A stretch of DNA of 64,000 nucleotides, taken from NCBI GenBank assembly GCA_003574895.1, contig PJFB01000004.1, positions 268,208-332,207 on the forward strand, written 5' to 3'. The first letter of the stretch is position 1, and each line of letters opens with the position of its first letter. The position numbers were made by a program, and so were the translations under genes. Positions 26,146 to 35,004 of the stretch are shown in pieces. The notes below the pieces were generated by a model that saw only the letters and a list, made by a program, of their open reading frames with translations, searched no databases and was not told the DNA's origin. Source of the stretch: Geobacter sp. GTDB taxonomy: Bacteria; Desulfobacterota; Desulfuromonadia; Geobacterales; Pseudopelobacteraceae.

Positions 26146-26564
26146 GGCCCACCTCCGCTCCGCACCTTGCAGCCGGCCGGATAAATGCCGGTCTTTTTTG
26201 TAATTAGAACAGAATTATCCGCTATTACAAGGGAGCGGCAACTTGACGGGACCTGCAATGGTGGTGCTTGGCCCTATGCCGCTGTTTGTCTTGCTGAAGT
26301 GCCGGAATTCGATGAAGGGTTGCGTAGCGGGGTCAACGAGGCGAATCGTAGTTACAGTTGCTTGATCAACTTCAAGGAGAACTGGGGTGGGTATCCATGG
26401 CGGGTTGCTTTGACTAGTTTCCCATGGATGGCTTGCAAGGTGCATTCTAAATAAGCCACATGCTGAAAAAGCATGCAGATTTGCATAGAAGGGTTCTTAA
26501 TTCCCCATGCAGTGAGGAGCCCGGCCATTATAGCCTCGAAACCCATCCACAATCTGCGGCGTCG
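26146..26564. other. intergenic region, no supportable gene
   Basis: About 420 bases with overlapping short frames on both strands, none with a ribosome-binding site or known domain. It marks the left border of the accessory region, where base composition becomes more uneven. Confidence 0.4.
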
Positions 26565-26882
26565 TTAAAATTTTCGAGATCTTTCATTCGCGGATAACAC
26601 GTCCAGTTCCGCGCCATTATTGATAGCCCGCACAGTTTGATACATTTTCCAGCCCAAGCCGGTTATCTCTAAGTCATGCCCTATTAGTGCGTATTTGATG
26701 CCACAGGGAACTTCATTTTCATCGGACCACATTGCCAAGGTAAAGCCATGAAAAGCCATCTGAGAAATCCAAAATCTCCACTGTTGATTCAACCTCTTCG
26801 CTCCCAGATCATTGAGCAACAAGTAGTTGACATACCAGATAAAAGTGCCTACAGACACGCCCATCAAAACAAGCCCTGCCAT
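26565..26882 (-). CDS. small membrane-anchored hypothetical protein
   Basis: 105 residues from an ATG preceded by GGAGAGGAGATCCATT. One hydrophobic N-terminal segment (MAGLVLMGVSVGTFIWYVNY) would anchor it, followed by a soluble part with NQQWRFWISQMAF and a C-terminal NERSRKF tail. I do not recognise the family. Lower GC than its neighbours. No partner gene is evident. Confidence 0.45.
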   Translation of the reverse strand: MAGLVLMGVSVGTFIWYVNYLLLNDLGAKRLNQQWRFWISQMAFHGFTLAMWSDENEVPCGIKYALIGHDLEITGLGWKMYQTVRAINNGAELDVLSANERSRKF

Positions 26883-27122
26883 AATGGATCTCCTCTCCTT
26901 ACATTTGCTCGACCGGAACGGAAAAGTTGTCTCAGACCTACCGGTCAATGCTTTAGCCTGTTCGGTCTTTCTACGCTGCCACTCCTGCCATTTAACCGAA
27001 CCACCATGAAGTTTTCAGGGGAGATGGTCGGGATTTGGTGCAACTAAATGGCACTTCTTTACAAGGATACGTTCGAATAGTCAGCGGCTTCCGTAAAATA
27101 GCTTCCCAGACAAAGACACTCA

Positions 27123-27410
27123 TTAATATTGCGCCAAATGCCATTTGGCCATTTTCATCTCTCCACGAAATAGATAATGCATAGAGCAAGCCACAATTAT
27201 GGGGAAAGGGATTAACGCCAATTTTATTAAATAGATGTTAGGCGGTTTTGAGTGTGATATAACTTTGTAAATTTTGAGTAAACAGAAACGCTCCCCCGTT
27301 GATTGATTTCCAAGATAATAGAGGAAACAGGGAAGCATCTCCATTTTGGTAATTTCATACCAGGCAGCGCCTTCATGAACTTCCCTGGGCAAGAAAATCG
27401 TAATCGCCAT
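27123..27410 (-). CDS. doubtful membrane-protein reading frame
   Basis: A 95-codon frame with one hydrophobic segment (YLIKLALIPFPIIVACSM). Its ATG shares the bases CATG with the ATG of the divergent gene at 27409, so both cannot have normal upstream signals there. No ribosome-binding site is seen. A second open frame overlaps its end (to 26992), hinting at a frameshifted relic of a longer gene. Confidence 0.25.
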   Translation of the reverse strand: MAITIFLPREVHEGAAWYEITKMEMLPCFLYYLGNQSTGERFCLLKIYKVISHSKPPNIYLIKLALIPFPIIVACSMHYLFRGEMKMAKWHLAQY

Positions 27411-27858
27411 GAAATTCATCAATGACTTTTACAAAACATTCGTACTTCATGCCGTGGCCGCCCACTTCAACAACGGCCTGCTCCCCCCTGCGTTTCTATT
27501 TCTTTGCCTCGCAATCTTCATGCACGACCCGTTTTTTGAGCGGACCGTCATCCATCTCATCATTTTTGCCGTTACCATGATTCCGGTCTCGTTCTTATCA
27601 GGGGTTCGGGACTGGCGCACTAAGTTTCACGGCGCTCGAGCCGCCATTTTTTACCGGAAAATGTGGCTTACGGGTCTCCTATTTCTCCTTGTTGCGAGCG
27701 CTGTGCTTATTCGCCTTAACCATCCGGATGTGCTCTTCCACAAAGGGGTGCTTACCTGGCTTTACGTCGGATGCGTCGGAGGGGCACTGCCGGTGGTTGT
27801 CCTGCTAGGGCATTATGGGGGAATACTGGCCTTTCGCTGGAAGCAAATGAACGGCTAA
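27409..27858 (+). CDS. four-helix membrane protein, DUF2231-like
   Basis: 149 residues with four predicted membrane helices. VLHAVAAHFNNGLLPPAFLF, then FLSGVRDWRTKF and LLGHYGGILAF carry conserved histidines in helices 1 and 4, as in the DUF2231 family of predicted membrane redox proteins, some of which are thought to bind b-type haem. Ribosome-binding site is weak. The assignment is from pattern only. Confidence 0.6.
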   Translation: MKFINDFYKTFVLHAVAAHFNNGLLPPAFLFLCLAIFMHDPFFERTVIHLIIFAVTMIPVSFLSGVRDWRTKFHGARAAIFYRKMWLTGLLFLLVASAVLIRLNHPDVLFHKGVLTWLYVGCVGGALPVVVLLGHYGGILAFRWKQMNG

Positions 27859-28185
27859 GGAATTAAACTGAAGGCCATATTCAATTACAGAACGCAATCA
27901 AGCTAGGCCCAGTTGAACACACGCCGCACACGTCGCACTATATGGCATGAATATCCTACAAATCACACGCTGCCACGCAACCCCTGCCATGGGAACCCGC
28001 CACTTAACAATCCAACGTTGAAACAATTTGACAGCCAGCCCTTCTGATATAAAATTTTATTAATTTTATTTAAGGAAACCACCCTCTAGCAGAATGGCGT
28101 TAACGTCGTGCAAAGCACAACAGATCCCGATGGGCAGGCACCGAGAGTTAGACAACCCGCAGTCGAACTTCAAGGAGGATTTCCC
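27859..28185 (+). other. upstream region of the exported-hydrolase run
   Basis: 327 bases without a gene. AT-rich around 28045-28075 (possible promoter), then the CAAGGAGG ribosome-binding site of the next gene. I searched it for GEMM-type riboswitch signatures and found none. Confidence 0.4.
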
Positions 28186-29118
28186 ATGAAAAGATTTGTC
28201 ATTACCGTCACCATGATGCTCGCAACGCTCTCCGTTTCCACCTCCGCTTTTCCCTGGGGCTCGGCCACCCATGCCCATATCGACGGCCAGCTTGGCAAGA
28301 TCACGCTCTTTGATGCCCAGGAACGATACGGGGGCATGGGAGCGGATGTTTTCAACTTCATGTTCACCAACCCCGCCATTGCCACTTACCTCTATGGGCA
28401 AAGCCATACTGAGTTCATGAAGGTATGGGATGCGGCGCGAAAACCGGCTGAGAAGGCACTCGCTTTTGGCTTTGTCAGCCACAACGACGTGTGGGGCGCG
28501 GACATGACAGCCCACCACAACGGCCTCACATTCGGCCAAGGACAGGGTTACGTCATTGCCAAGGCAGAAATCCTGAAAGGGATGCTGAACCAGGTCCCCG
28601 AATTCGCCGCACTTGAACTGCCTGATCCAGTGGTCATGGAAATAGCCCATAATTTTGTGGAATACGGCACCGATATCCTGCTGAAACGCAGCGATCCGCT
28701 GATCGGCCATAAGATGATCATCTCGGCGCTAGTGCGAAGACCGGATTTCCCGGCCCTCCTGATCAAGGCCTATGGCGAGGGACTTGCCGCAACTGCCGGC
28801 ATTTCCAGGCTAGAGGCGGCACAACTCATCACCACCACCGAGATGGAATTCCGCAAGACTATCATCTCTTACGGTCAGGCCCTGACCCTGGACGAGGCCA
28901 CGGCGGTCCAACTGCTTTCCGAACAGATGGCAGCGCTTGCCGTGGGCTTCCTAAATGCCTATGGGATTGTTCTTCCAGACGGACTTGACCTGGTCCCCCT
29001 CCTCAACCTGGGGATTTCACAGGCCATGGTCCTGTGCGCCTCGGATTTCCAGGGAGAACTGGCGGCAACGGTTGATGAGGTGAGGCAGCAACTTAAGGAG
29101 CACAAGATCAGGTATTGA
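28186..29118 (+). CDS. exported zinc-dependent phospholipase C-like protein
   Basis: 310 residues with a signal peptide (VTMMLATLSVSTSAF) and a mature start PWGSATHAHI that fits the N-terminal Trp/His zinc ligands of the PLC/P1-nuclease fold. More His/Asp candidates follow in GFVSHNDVWGADMTAHHN and MEIAHNFVEYGTDILL, spaced as expected for that all-helical trinuclear-zinc fold. AAGGAGG lies seven bases before the ATG. First gene of a plus-strand run of exported and hydrolytic proteins. A phospholipase, nuclease or only structural homologue remain possible. Confidence 0.65.
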   Translation: MKRFVITVTMMLATLSVSTSAFPWGSATHAHIDGQLGKITLFDAQERYGGMGADVFNFMFTNPAIATYLYGQSHTEFMKVWDAARKPAEKALAFGFVSHNDVWGADMTAHHNGLTFGQGQGYVIAKAEILKGMLNQVPEFAALELPDPVVMEIAHNFVEYGTDILLKRSDPLIGHKMIISALVRRPDFPALLIKAYGEGLAATAGISRLEAAQLITTTEMEFRKTIISYGQALTLDEATAVQLLSEQMAALAVGFLNAYGIVLPDGLDLVPLLNLGISQAMVLCASDFQGELAATVDEVRQQLKEHKIRY

Positions 29119-29172
29119 AGTACACAGGAAAAGATCTGGTTTATGGAAACACGTAACCAAGGAGGAGACACT

Positions 29173-31146
29173 ATGAGTCGCATCATGCAGAAGAGGTCCG
29201 ACAGATTGGAGCAAATCGCCCGTTGGGCAATGATCACGATCATCATGGTCATCGGCACAAGCCAGGGCACGTGGGCAGCGGTGACCAGAGCAACCCTGAG
29301 TCCCGCCCAGAAAGTCTATTCGGGCGACTGTCCCGGCAAGATCGTCTTCAACGGCACCATAACCGTGAACGCCCCGGGCACCGTAAGCTATGTCTTCACC
29401 CGCAGCGACGGTGCCACGGATACCCGCATCAAGAAGCTCTTATTCCGTGCTGCCGGCAGCAAGCCGGTCTCGACCACCTGGACCCTCGGCGGGGCAACGC
29501 TGCCCAACTACAAGGGGTGGCAGGCAATCAAAATTCTATCTCCAAATCCGCTGAACTCGAGGCACGCGGAGTTCGAGGTCCATTGCGATCCACCCGCCAA
29601 CAGCGCCAAGGCCGCCCACGGCAATACCGACTGGCATATCGATACCGCCAATGAATTCCTGTTCTGCAAGGACATGGCCGGCAGCACCACAACGGCCAAT
29701 TGCGCTCCAGCCAGTTGGACCAAGAACCACATTCACGTCGGGCTGACCAACACTGCGGCGTACTACAACGACAAGGCCCGTGTCGCCACCGGGAACGACA
29801 CCGATTCCGGCAACGGCATCGACAAACCGATGCTCTTTTTCTACGCGGGCCACGGCAACCCGACCACATGGAACACCCTGGGCGACAACGGCCATCAGAC
29901 CAACGTGCTCCTCGGCAACATCCTCGGCAATGGCCAGTTGCGCTACTTCTGGCAATGCTCCTGCGAGACCTTCGCCCATGGGCCAAGGGTCTGCAGCAGT
30001 GGCGACTGCGACTATTCCGAACCCCAGAATTTCGATGGTTCGGCGGATTCGGCAACCATGCGCAACGTATTCGAGCGCTGGGGACCAGCCATCGGCGACG
30101 ACCTGAGGATGGCCTGCGGTGTATCGACCCTTGCCTACTGCCACGAGGGGAACGTCAACGCTATCTGGAACAGATTCAACAACGAGGGGCGCTCGGTGGC
30201 GGAATCGTTCATCCTCGGCCTGGGCAGCAGCAGCGTCAAACCGATCTGCATGACCCGGGGCGGCGCGAACATAGCCGATACGCCGCTCTATGACCTGACC
30301 TTCACCAATAGGCGCAACAGTTCCGGCACCGGCTATCTCCACATACTCTACTCCGGCGGCACCCAAACCGACCCACCCATGATTATCTGGAGGCCGGAGC
30401 TGATCCCTCTCAAGCTCTGGCGGGTGCGCATACTGCCACCCGGCGACCCGGTTGAATTCAAGCGCCGCCTAGTGGTCAGGAACAAGGTCGAACAGCTCAG
30501 CGACCCCCAACTGGCCGGCGCCTCGGCCATCATCAAGCGGAACATGGAGAATGGCACTGTCAGCATACGGGCAATCGGTGCAGCGACACTGAAGGCACAG
30601 CGCAGCGTCAGGACAGAGGCCGAGCAGCGCAAAACAGCCCTGGAGTTTATCCGCCGGATCGGTTGGCTCGACACAGACGCCGGAGCGGTGCAAGTCACCC
30701 AGATGCTTACGGCCAGCATGGCGGACACCGGTAAGAAAAGCCCGATCACGCCGGGCAAAAAGGATGTCGTAGTCAGCATCATCCAACGGGTTCGTAACGG
30801 CGACCAGACCATCGACCTCCTGGGGACCGGCGGCCGGGTCTCCGTAACCCTGGCCCCAAGCGGCGAGGTGCTGGCAGCGGCCCGCACCTGGAGACAGACG
30901 GAACTGACCAAGGAGCAGGTCGCAATCAAACCCTATGAACGCGCCCAGAAAGAGGCAATGAAAAAACTCGTCAACGCAGCTGCCTACAAGCTCGCCGAAT
31001 GGCGCTTCGGCTACAAACAGACAGCAGCGGCCGCAAACCGGAACGAACTGCCGGTCGTCTATGAATTCGACTTTGTACCGAAAGACCGTGAAAAGCTGCT
31101 CGATTATCCGCCCCAGCAGATTGAGATCGCGGCGGAGGAACGGTAG
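29173..31146 (+). CDS. exported DUF6345-type protein with caspase-like His/Cys pair
   Basis: 657 residues with an N-terminal export helix (MITIIMVIGTSQGTWA). GGAGGAGACACT precedes the ATG. Residues about 20-130 look like a beta-sandwich. About 145-390 is a DUF6345-like domain with LFFYAGHGNPTTWNTLGDN (His227) and YFWQCSCETFAHGP (Cys262 and Cys264). A glycine-flanked His on one strand and a Cys ending the next hydrophobic strand resemble the clan CD (caspase/gingipain) layout, so it may be a peptidase; that is inference. The C-terminal 250 residues are unassigned. Its last 43 codons are duplicated as a relic at 33641-33769. Confidence 0.65.
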   Translation: MSRIMQKRSDRLEQIARWAMITIIMVIGTSQGTWAAVTRATLSPAQKVYSGDCPGKIVFNGTITVNAPGTVSYVFTRSDGATDTRIKKLLFRAAGSKPVSTTWTLGGATLPNYKGWQAIKILSPNPLNSRHAEFEVHCDPPANSAKAAHGNTDWHIDTANEFLFCKDMAGSTTTANCAPASWTKNHIHVGLTNTAAYYNDKARVATGNDTDSGNGIDKPMLFFYAGHGNPTTWNTLGDNGHQTNVLLGNILGNGQLRYFWQCSCETFAHGPRVCSSGDCDYSEPQNFDGSADSATMRNVFERWGPAIGDDLRMACGVSTLAYCHEGNVNAIWNRFNNEGRSVAESFILGLGSSSVKPICMTRGGANIADTPLYDLTFTNRRNSSGTGYLHILYSGGTQTDPPMIIWRPELIPLKLWRVRILPPGDPVEFKRRLVVRNKVEQLSDPQLAGASAIIKRNMENGTVSIRAIGAATLKAQRSVRTEAEQRKTALEFIRRIGWLDTDAGAVQVTQMLTASMADTGKKSPITPGKKDVVVSIIQRVRNGDQTIDLLGTGGRVSVTLAPSGEVLAAARTWRQTELTKEQVAIKPYERAQKEAMKKLVNAAAYKLAEWRFGYKQTAAAANRNELPVVYEFDFVPKDREKLLDYPPQQIEIAAEER

Positions 31147-31261
31147 GGGCGATGGAAGCCTGGCTGTTATCGAACTCCGGCGTAGCAGGGAGTTATCTAC
31201 CGGCGAATTCCAGAGGGCAAGAGCGATGCATTTATTTTAAAGAGAACAAGTGGAGGGCATT

Positions 31262-32056
31262 ATGCTGAGAAGATTTCTGTTGGTGGTGATGATCGCCAGT
31301 CTGGCAACCGGAGCGTTTGCGGCCCAGGGAGGGACGCAACCGGGTAAGTTCGATTACTATGTTTTTTCACTGAGCTGGCAGCCAGCCTTCTGCGAGACCC
31401 ATCCGGACAAGAAAGAGTGTAACACCTGGAAAGAGGGAGACTTTGACACAAAAAATCTGGTGTTGCACGGACTCTGGCCCAGTCGGTTCCATGACCGCAA
31501 ACACAGCTACGGCTATTGCGGCGTGCCCAACAAGGTGAAGAAACAGGACAACACCTCCAACTGGTGCAACATGACGTTTCCCGACCTGTCGCAAAGCACC
31601 ATCGACAAGTTGAAGGAGGTCATGCCTGGCTACCAATCGTGCCTGGAGAACCACGAATGGTACAAACACGGCGTTTGCTCGGGTATGGAAGCCGACAGTT
31701 ATTTCGCCACCGCGGCCCGCTTCGTGGAGAATATGGCCGACACCGGGCTCGGTACGTTTCTCAGCAGCAACGTCGGCAAGGACGTGGAGCTCGGCGATCT
31801 TCAGGCAGCCGCCAGGCGGGATTACGGCGATAAGGCCGCCAACATCAGGTATATCTGCCAGAACGGCATGCTCGGCGAGGTGAGAATGTACCTGAAAAAG
31901 GCTCTTCCGGAACATGCCGGAATCACCGCCGATCTCCTCATCGCCCCAGATGCCTCGGAAAAGAGCAACTGCGGGAAGCAAGTCCGCATCGACACATTCG
32001 GCACTGTCGACGACAAGGGACAGGACGACCGCAAGAAAAAACGAAGACACCATTGA
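31262..32056 (+). CDS. secreted RNase T2 family ribonuclease
   Basis: 264 residues with a cleavable signal (LLVVMIASLATGAFA). Both catalytic segments of RNase T2 are intact: CAS1 KNLVLHGLWPS and CAS2 ENHEWYKHGVCSG, each with the catalytic histidine and the second with the Glu. Eight or more cysteines fit disulphides, consistent with periplasmic or extracellular action. The tail DRKKKRRHH is strongly basic. GGAGGG precedes the ATG. The enzyme cuts single-stranded RNA via 2',3'-cyclic phosphates; here it could be nutritional or antagonistic. Confidence 0.92.
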   Translation: MLRRFLLVVMIASLATGAFAAQGGTQPGKFDYYVFSLSWQPAFCETHPDKKECNTWKEGDFDTKNLVLHGLWPSRFHDRKHSYGYCGVPNKVKKQDNTSNWCNMTFPDLSQSTIDKLKEVMPGYQSCLENHEWYKHGVCSGMEADSYFATAARFVENMADTGLGTFLSSNVGKDVELGDLQAAARRDYGDKAANIRYICQNGMLGEVRMYLKKALPEHAGITADLLIAPDASEKSNCGKQVRIDTFGTVDDKGQDDRKKKRRHH

Positions 32057-32156
32057 AAAACACCCGCCCAAATAAAGAATTACAGAAATCAGCGCACAAA
32101 TGCTGATTGCAGCAATCCGATCAATGGAGCTGCATAAATAAAATGGAGGTCTAAAT

Positions 32157-32468
32157 ATGGCACTAACAAAAATCGATGCATACGAGGTGATGTATTCAGC
32201 CAATTCATTTGTTCCTAGAATTTGGTTGAAGAATGGGGGCAAGTATATCGGCCAGTTGATATTCAAACCAAATGGATCGGCACTGCCTGCAGATAATATG
32301 CAAGGTTCGCAGGTAAACCTTTATTATCATTTGGACGATTTTCAGAACACAATAGATCTTCTGAGAAACGAAGCCCCGATGTTTCTCCTATTCAGCGGTT
32401 CAGGCGGTGGATTCGAGAATGGCATCAAGACTACAGAAGAGTTAGTTGGCGAGGGAGAGAAGAAATAG
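32157..32468 (+). CDS. small hypothetical protein
   Basis: 103 residues, lower GC than its neighbours, with a good GGAGGTCTAAAT site before the ATG. No signal peptide or membrane segment. Alternating beta-like segments (PRIWLKNGGKYIGQLIFKP, then QVNLYYHLDDFQNTIDLL) suggest a small alpha/beta fold. I do not recognise the family. It lies between the RNase T2 and the caspase-family gene on the same strand. Confidence 0.6.
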   Translation: MALTKIDAYEVMYSANSFVPRIWLKNGGKYIGQLIFKPNGSALPADNMQGSQVNLYYHLDDFQNTIDLLRNEAPMFLLFSGSGGGFENGIKTTEELVGEGEKK

Positions 32469-32710
32469 GGCAAACGCAATGAATGCAATGGGTTGCGTCT
32501 CAGCATCTGACAAAAAAACTTGTACCGTGTTGAGACCCGCCCCTTAAGTACGCACTTGTTCGAAGGCAACGGAGACCGGGGCATTCATACCGGAATGGCG
32601 GAAGGGTTGTTCTGGCCCGCCCTACGGCTTTGGAGACAAATGGCAATCTTGGTCCAATCAGCAGTTAACGTCCAGAACACAACAGATTCCAATCAATCAG
32701 GAGGCTAAAC

Positions 32711-33538
32711 ATGTCAATCCGTAAAGCACTTTGCGTTGGTATCAATGTTTTCAAGAATTATCCCGGAAGCACCCTGCACGGTTGTGTCAATGACGCCAAC
32801 CAGATGGTCGGTGTTCTTGAAAAATATCTTGGTTTCAAAGCGGCAGACATCAAGGTATTGACCGATGCGCAGGCCACCAAGCAGGCGATTATGACTGAGT
32901 TGACTGCCATGGTCAATGGCGCCAAGACCGGCAAGTACGCTTATCTGGTATTCAGCTTGTCGAGCCACGGTACCCAGGTGCCTGACAAAAACGGGGATGA
33001 GCAAGACCATTATGACGAGGCGTTCTGCCCCTATGATCTGGCGGCAAAAAGCGGCCAATGGGACCCGAAGCACGTCCTTGTTGACGATGAATTGCATGAC
33101 CTCTTTGCTCAGGTGCCAGATAACGTGTTGGTGGAAGTGTACCTGGACACATGTCACTCCGGAACCGGGTTAAAAGCCGTGGACCTCATGCCGGATCGCC
33201 GCCCCCGCTATATTGCTCCGCCATCCATGGAAGCATGTGAGAAGGTAGTAGCTCTCATGCCCCGCGGCATACGTCGCCGCATGACGGAAAAGGCCGCCAA
33301 GAATGTCATACTCTGGGCCGCCTGTCGAGACAACCAGACCAGTGCCGATGCCTATATCGGCGGCGCCTATCACGGCGCTTTCACCTATTATTGGGTCAAG
33401 GAAATCACTGCCGCTAACAACAAAATATCAAGGAGCGATTTACTCAAAAAAGTGAATGCGGATCTCAAGGGCAACCATTACTCTCAGGTTGCACAGCTTG
33501 AATGTCCGGCCACCCAGCGAAAGATCGCCCCGGAATAG
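32711..33538 (+). CDS. caspase-family (C14) protease, metacaspase-like
   Basis: 275-residue caspase-fold cysteine protease. The catalytic dyad is visible: His86 in FSLSSHGTQVPDKNGDE and Cys148 in VYLDTCHSGTG. The N terminus ALCVGINVFKNYPG and the WAACRDNQTSADAY segment are typical of bacterial metacaspases. No signal peptide, so it is probably cytoplasmic, unlike its exported neighbours. AGGAGG precedes the ATG. Such proteases commonly act in regulated proteolysis or defence-type cell death; target unknown. Confidence 0.88.
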   Translation: MSIRKALCVGINVFKNYPGSTLHGCVNDANQMVGVLEKYLGFKAADIKVLTDAQATKQAIMTELTAMVNGAKTGKYAYLVFSLSSHGTQVPDKNGDEQDHYDEAFCPYDLAAKSGQWDPKHVLVDDELHDLFAQVPDNVLVEVYLDTCHSGTGLKAVDLMPDRRPRYIAPPSMEACEKVVALMPRGIRRRMTEKAAKNVILWAACRDNQTSADAYIGGAYHGAFTYYWVKEITAANNKISRSDLLKKVNADLKGNHYSQVAQLECPATQRKIAPE

Positions 33539-33547
33539 GATGGCAAT

Positions 33548-33618
33548 GGGGGCGCCCTTTGTATATTTGTATTACAGGAAAAGCGGCGGTCATATGTAAA
33601 CATATAAAGGGCGTCCCC
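33548..33618. repeat. inverted-repeat hairpin element
   Basis: GGGGGCGCCCTTTGTATAT is mirrored about 35 bases on by ATATAAAGGGCGTCCCC. It is of the type of REP/RAYT-associated palindromes ending in GCGTCCCC. It stands left of a duplicated gene fragment. Confidence 0.5.
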
Positions 33619-33640
33619 AAAAACCAAAGACCCGATCAAG

Positions 33641-33769
33641 CAGACAGCCGCGAGCGCAAACCAGAACGAATTGTCAGTCGTCTATGAATTCGACTTCTTG
33701 CCGAAAGACCGCGAAAAGCGGCTCGATTATCCTCACCAGCAGATAAAGATAGTGGCGGAGGAACGGTAG
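33641..33769 (+). pseudogene. duplicated 3' fragment of the DUF6345-type gene
   Basis: The frame TAASANQNELSVVYEFDF, then LPKDREKRLDYPHQQ and a VAEER stop, matches the last 43 codons of the gene ending at 31146 with scattered substitutions. No start or upstream part is present. It is a relic of a duplicated or deleted second copy. Confidence 0.8.
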
Positions 33770-33800
33770 GTTTTGACAGTAAAGATGAAAATGAAAGCTG

Positions 33801-33851
33801 GACGCTGTTAGCCAGTTTTTTGCATTAGAAAAATGACTGACAGCGTCCCCT
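33801..33851. repeat. second inverted-repeat hairpin element
   Basis: GGACGCTGT and ACAGCGTCCCC enclose TAGCCAGTTTTTTGCATTAG and a further short stretch. It ends in the same GCGTCCCC as the element at 33548-33618, with the gene fragment between them. Confidence 0.5.
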
Positions 33852-33872
33852 GATGCCACTTGGGAGGGAACT

Positions 33873-34838
33873 GTGAAAACCTATTACATTGCTTTCTGGA
33901 ACGTCGAAAATCTGTTCGATACGGAGGATTCCGCGGGGCGACCCGAGTGGTTGCAGAAAAACCTGGCTAAAGAACTGAAGGGTTGGAACAGCAAAGTTCT
34001 CGGCCGCAAGATCAGCCAGTTATCGCTGATCATACGGCAGATGAACAAAGGGGCAGGGCCTGATTTGCTCGGTTTGTGCGAGGTGGAGAACAGGCGGGTC
34101 CTGGAAAAGCTGGTGCAAAGCCTGGCGCCACTCGGGCGTCAGTACGAAATCGCACACCACGATACGGACGACGAGAGAGGAATAGACGTCGCTTTTATCT
34201 ATGACGGCGCCAAGTTTACGGCGAAGGAGCAATTTTATCACGTCATACTCAAACGGGCCGCCACGCGGGACATATTCCAGGTGAACTTCAAAACCGCTGG
34301 AGGAAGAGAGCTGATCGCCATTGGGAATCACTGGCCGTCCCGTTCCAATGGTGAATTGGAGAGCGAGCCGTATCGCATAACAGCCGGTGAGACGCTGGGC
34401 TATTGGATGGATAGAATTGAAGAGCTCAAGGGTAACGATGCTGCAGTGATTATTATGGGTGATTTCAACGATCAGCCCTTCAACCGGTCCCTCACCGAGT
34501 ACGCGTTGGCCGAAAACTCCAGGGCTAAGGTTATGAATTCACGCTCCACACGACTCTTGAACCTCATGTGGCCTGCCCTGGGGCAAGGGCTGGGTACGTA
34601 CTACTTCCAAAACTCTCCCAATGTGCTGGATCAGTTTTTGATCTCCAAGGGAGTTGTGACCGGTCACAGCGGTTTTTCCGTTGGAGAGGGATCCGTCAGG
34701 GTCGAAATGTTCAAGCAGATGGTGGCCGCGGGAGATTACCCCGCGCCGATCAAATTTGGCAGGCCTTCTGAAAAGATGAACACGGAAGGATTCAGCGACC
34801 ATTATCCCGTGTCGATGTTGTTGCAGGAAAAGAAATGA
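33873..34838 (+). CDS. endonuclease/exonuclease/phosphatase family hydrolase
   Basis: 321-residue metal-dependent phosphoesterase of the EEP (DNase I-like) fold. Active-site segments are complete: Asn in AFWNVENLFDT, Glu in GLCEVENRR, the GNHWPSR segment with His, Asp/Asn in IIMGDFNDQPF, and the terminal SDHYPV. Start is GTG with GGGAGGGAACT upstream. No export signal. The fold includes nucleases and lipid phosphatases, so the substrate is open. Confidence 0.85.
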   Translation: MKTYYIAFWNVENLFDTEDSAGRPEWLQKNLAKELKGWNSKVLGRKISQLSLIIRQMNKGAGPDLLGLCEVENRRVLEKLVQSLAPLGRQYEIAHHDTDDERGIDVAFIYDGAKFTAKEQFYHVILKRAATRDIFQVNFKTAGGRELIAIGNHWPSRSNGELESEPYRITAGETLGYWMDRIEELKGNDAAVIIMGDFNDQPFNRSLTEYALAENSRAKVMNSRSTRLLNLMWPALGQGLGTYYFQNSPNVLDQFLISKGVVTGHSGFSVGEGSVRVEMFKQMVAAGDYPAPIKFGRPSEKMNTEGFSDHYPVSMLLQEKK

Positions 34839-35004
34839 AAACAAGCTGGAAACTTAAGGCTCAAGTTTCAACCCGGTACATTTAAAGCACAAGGTGCTAA
34901 AGAACTTGGAACCGGTGACGACTAATTTGGGTATTGTACTTATGAGACCTGCCCCAATGCTCCCCTAGTCGAGCTTATTCGGTCCGGCTCCAGCTAAGGC
35001 GACC

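Noticed and set aside
26185..26552. Overlapping short frames on both strands
   Set aside because: None has start signals or homology that I can recognise; treated as intergenic.
27859..28185. Possible riboswitch before the PLC-like gene
   Set aside because: No GEMM core (GGAAAGCC or GCAAAGCC with flanking helices) and no terminator hairpin.
32520..32708. 62-codon frame before the caspase-family gene
   Set aside because: No start signal; ends just before the ribosome-binding site of the real gene.
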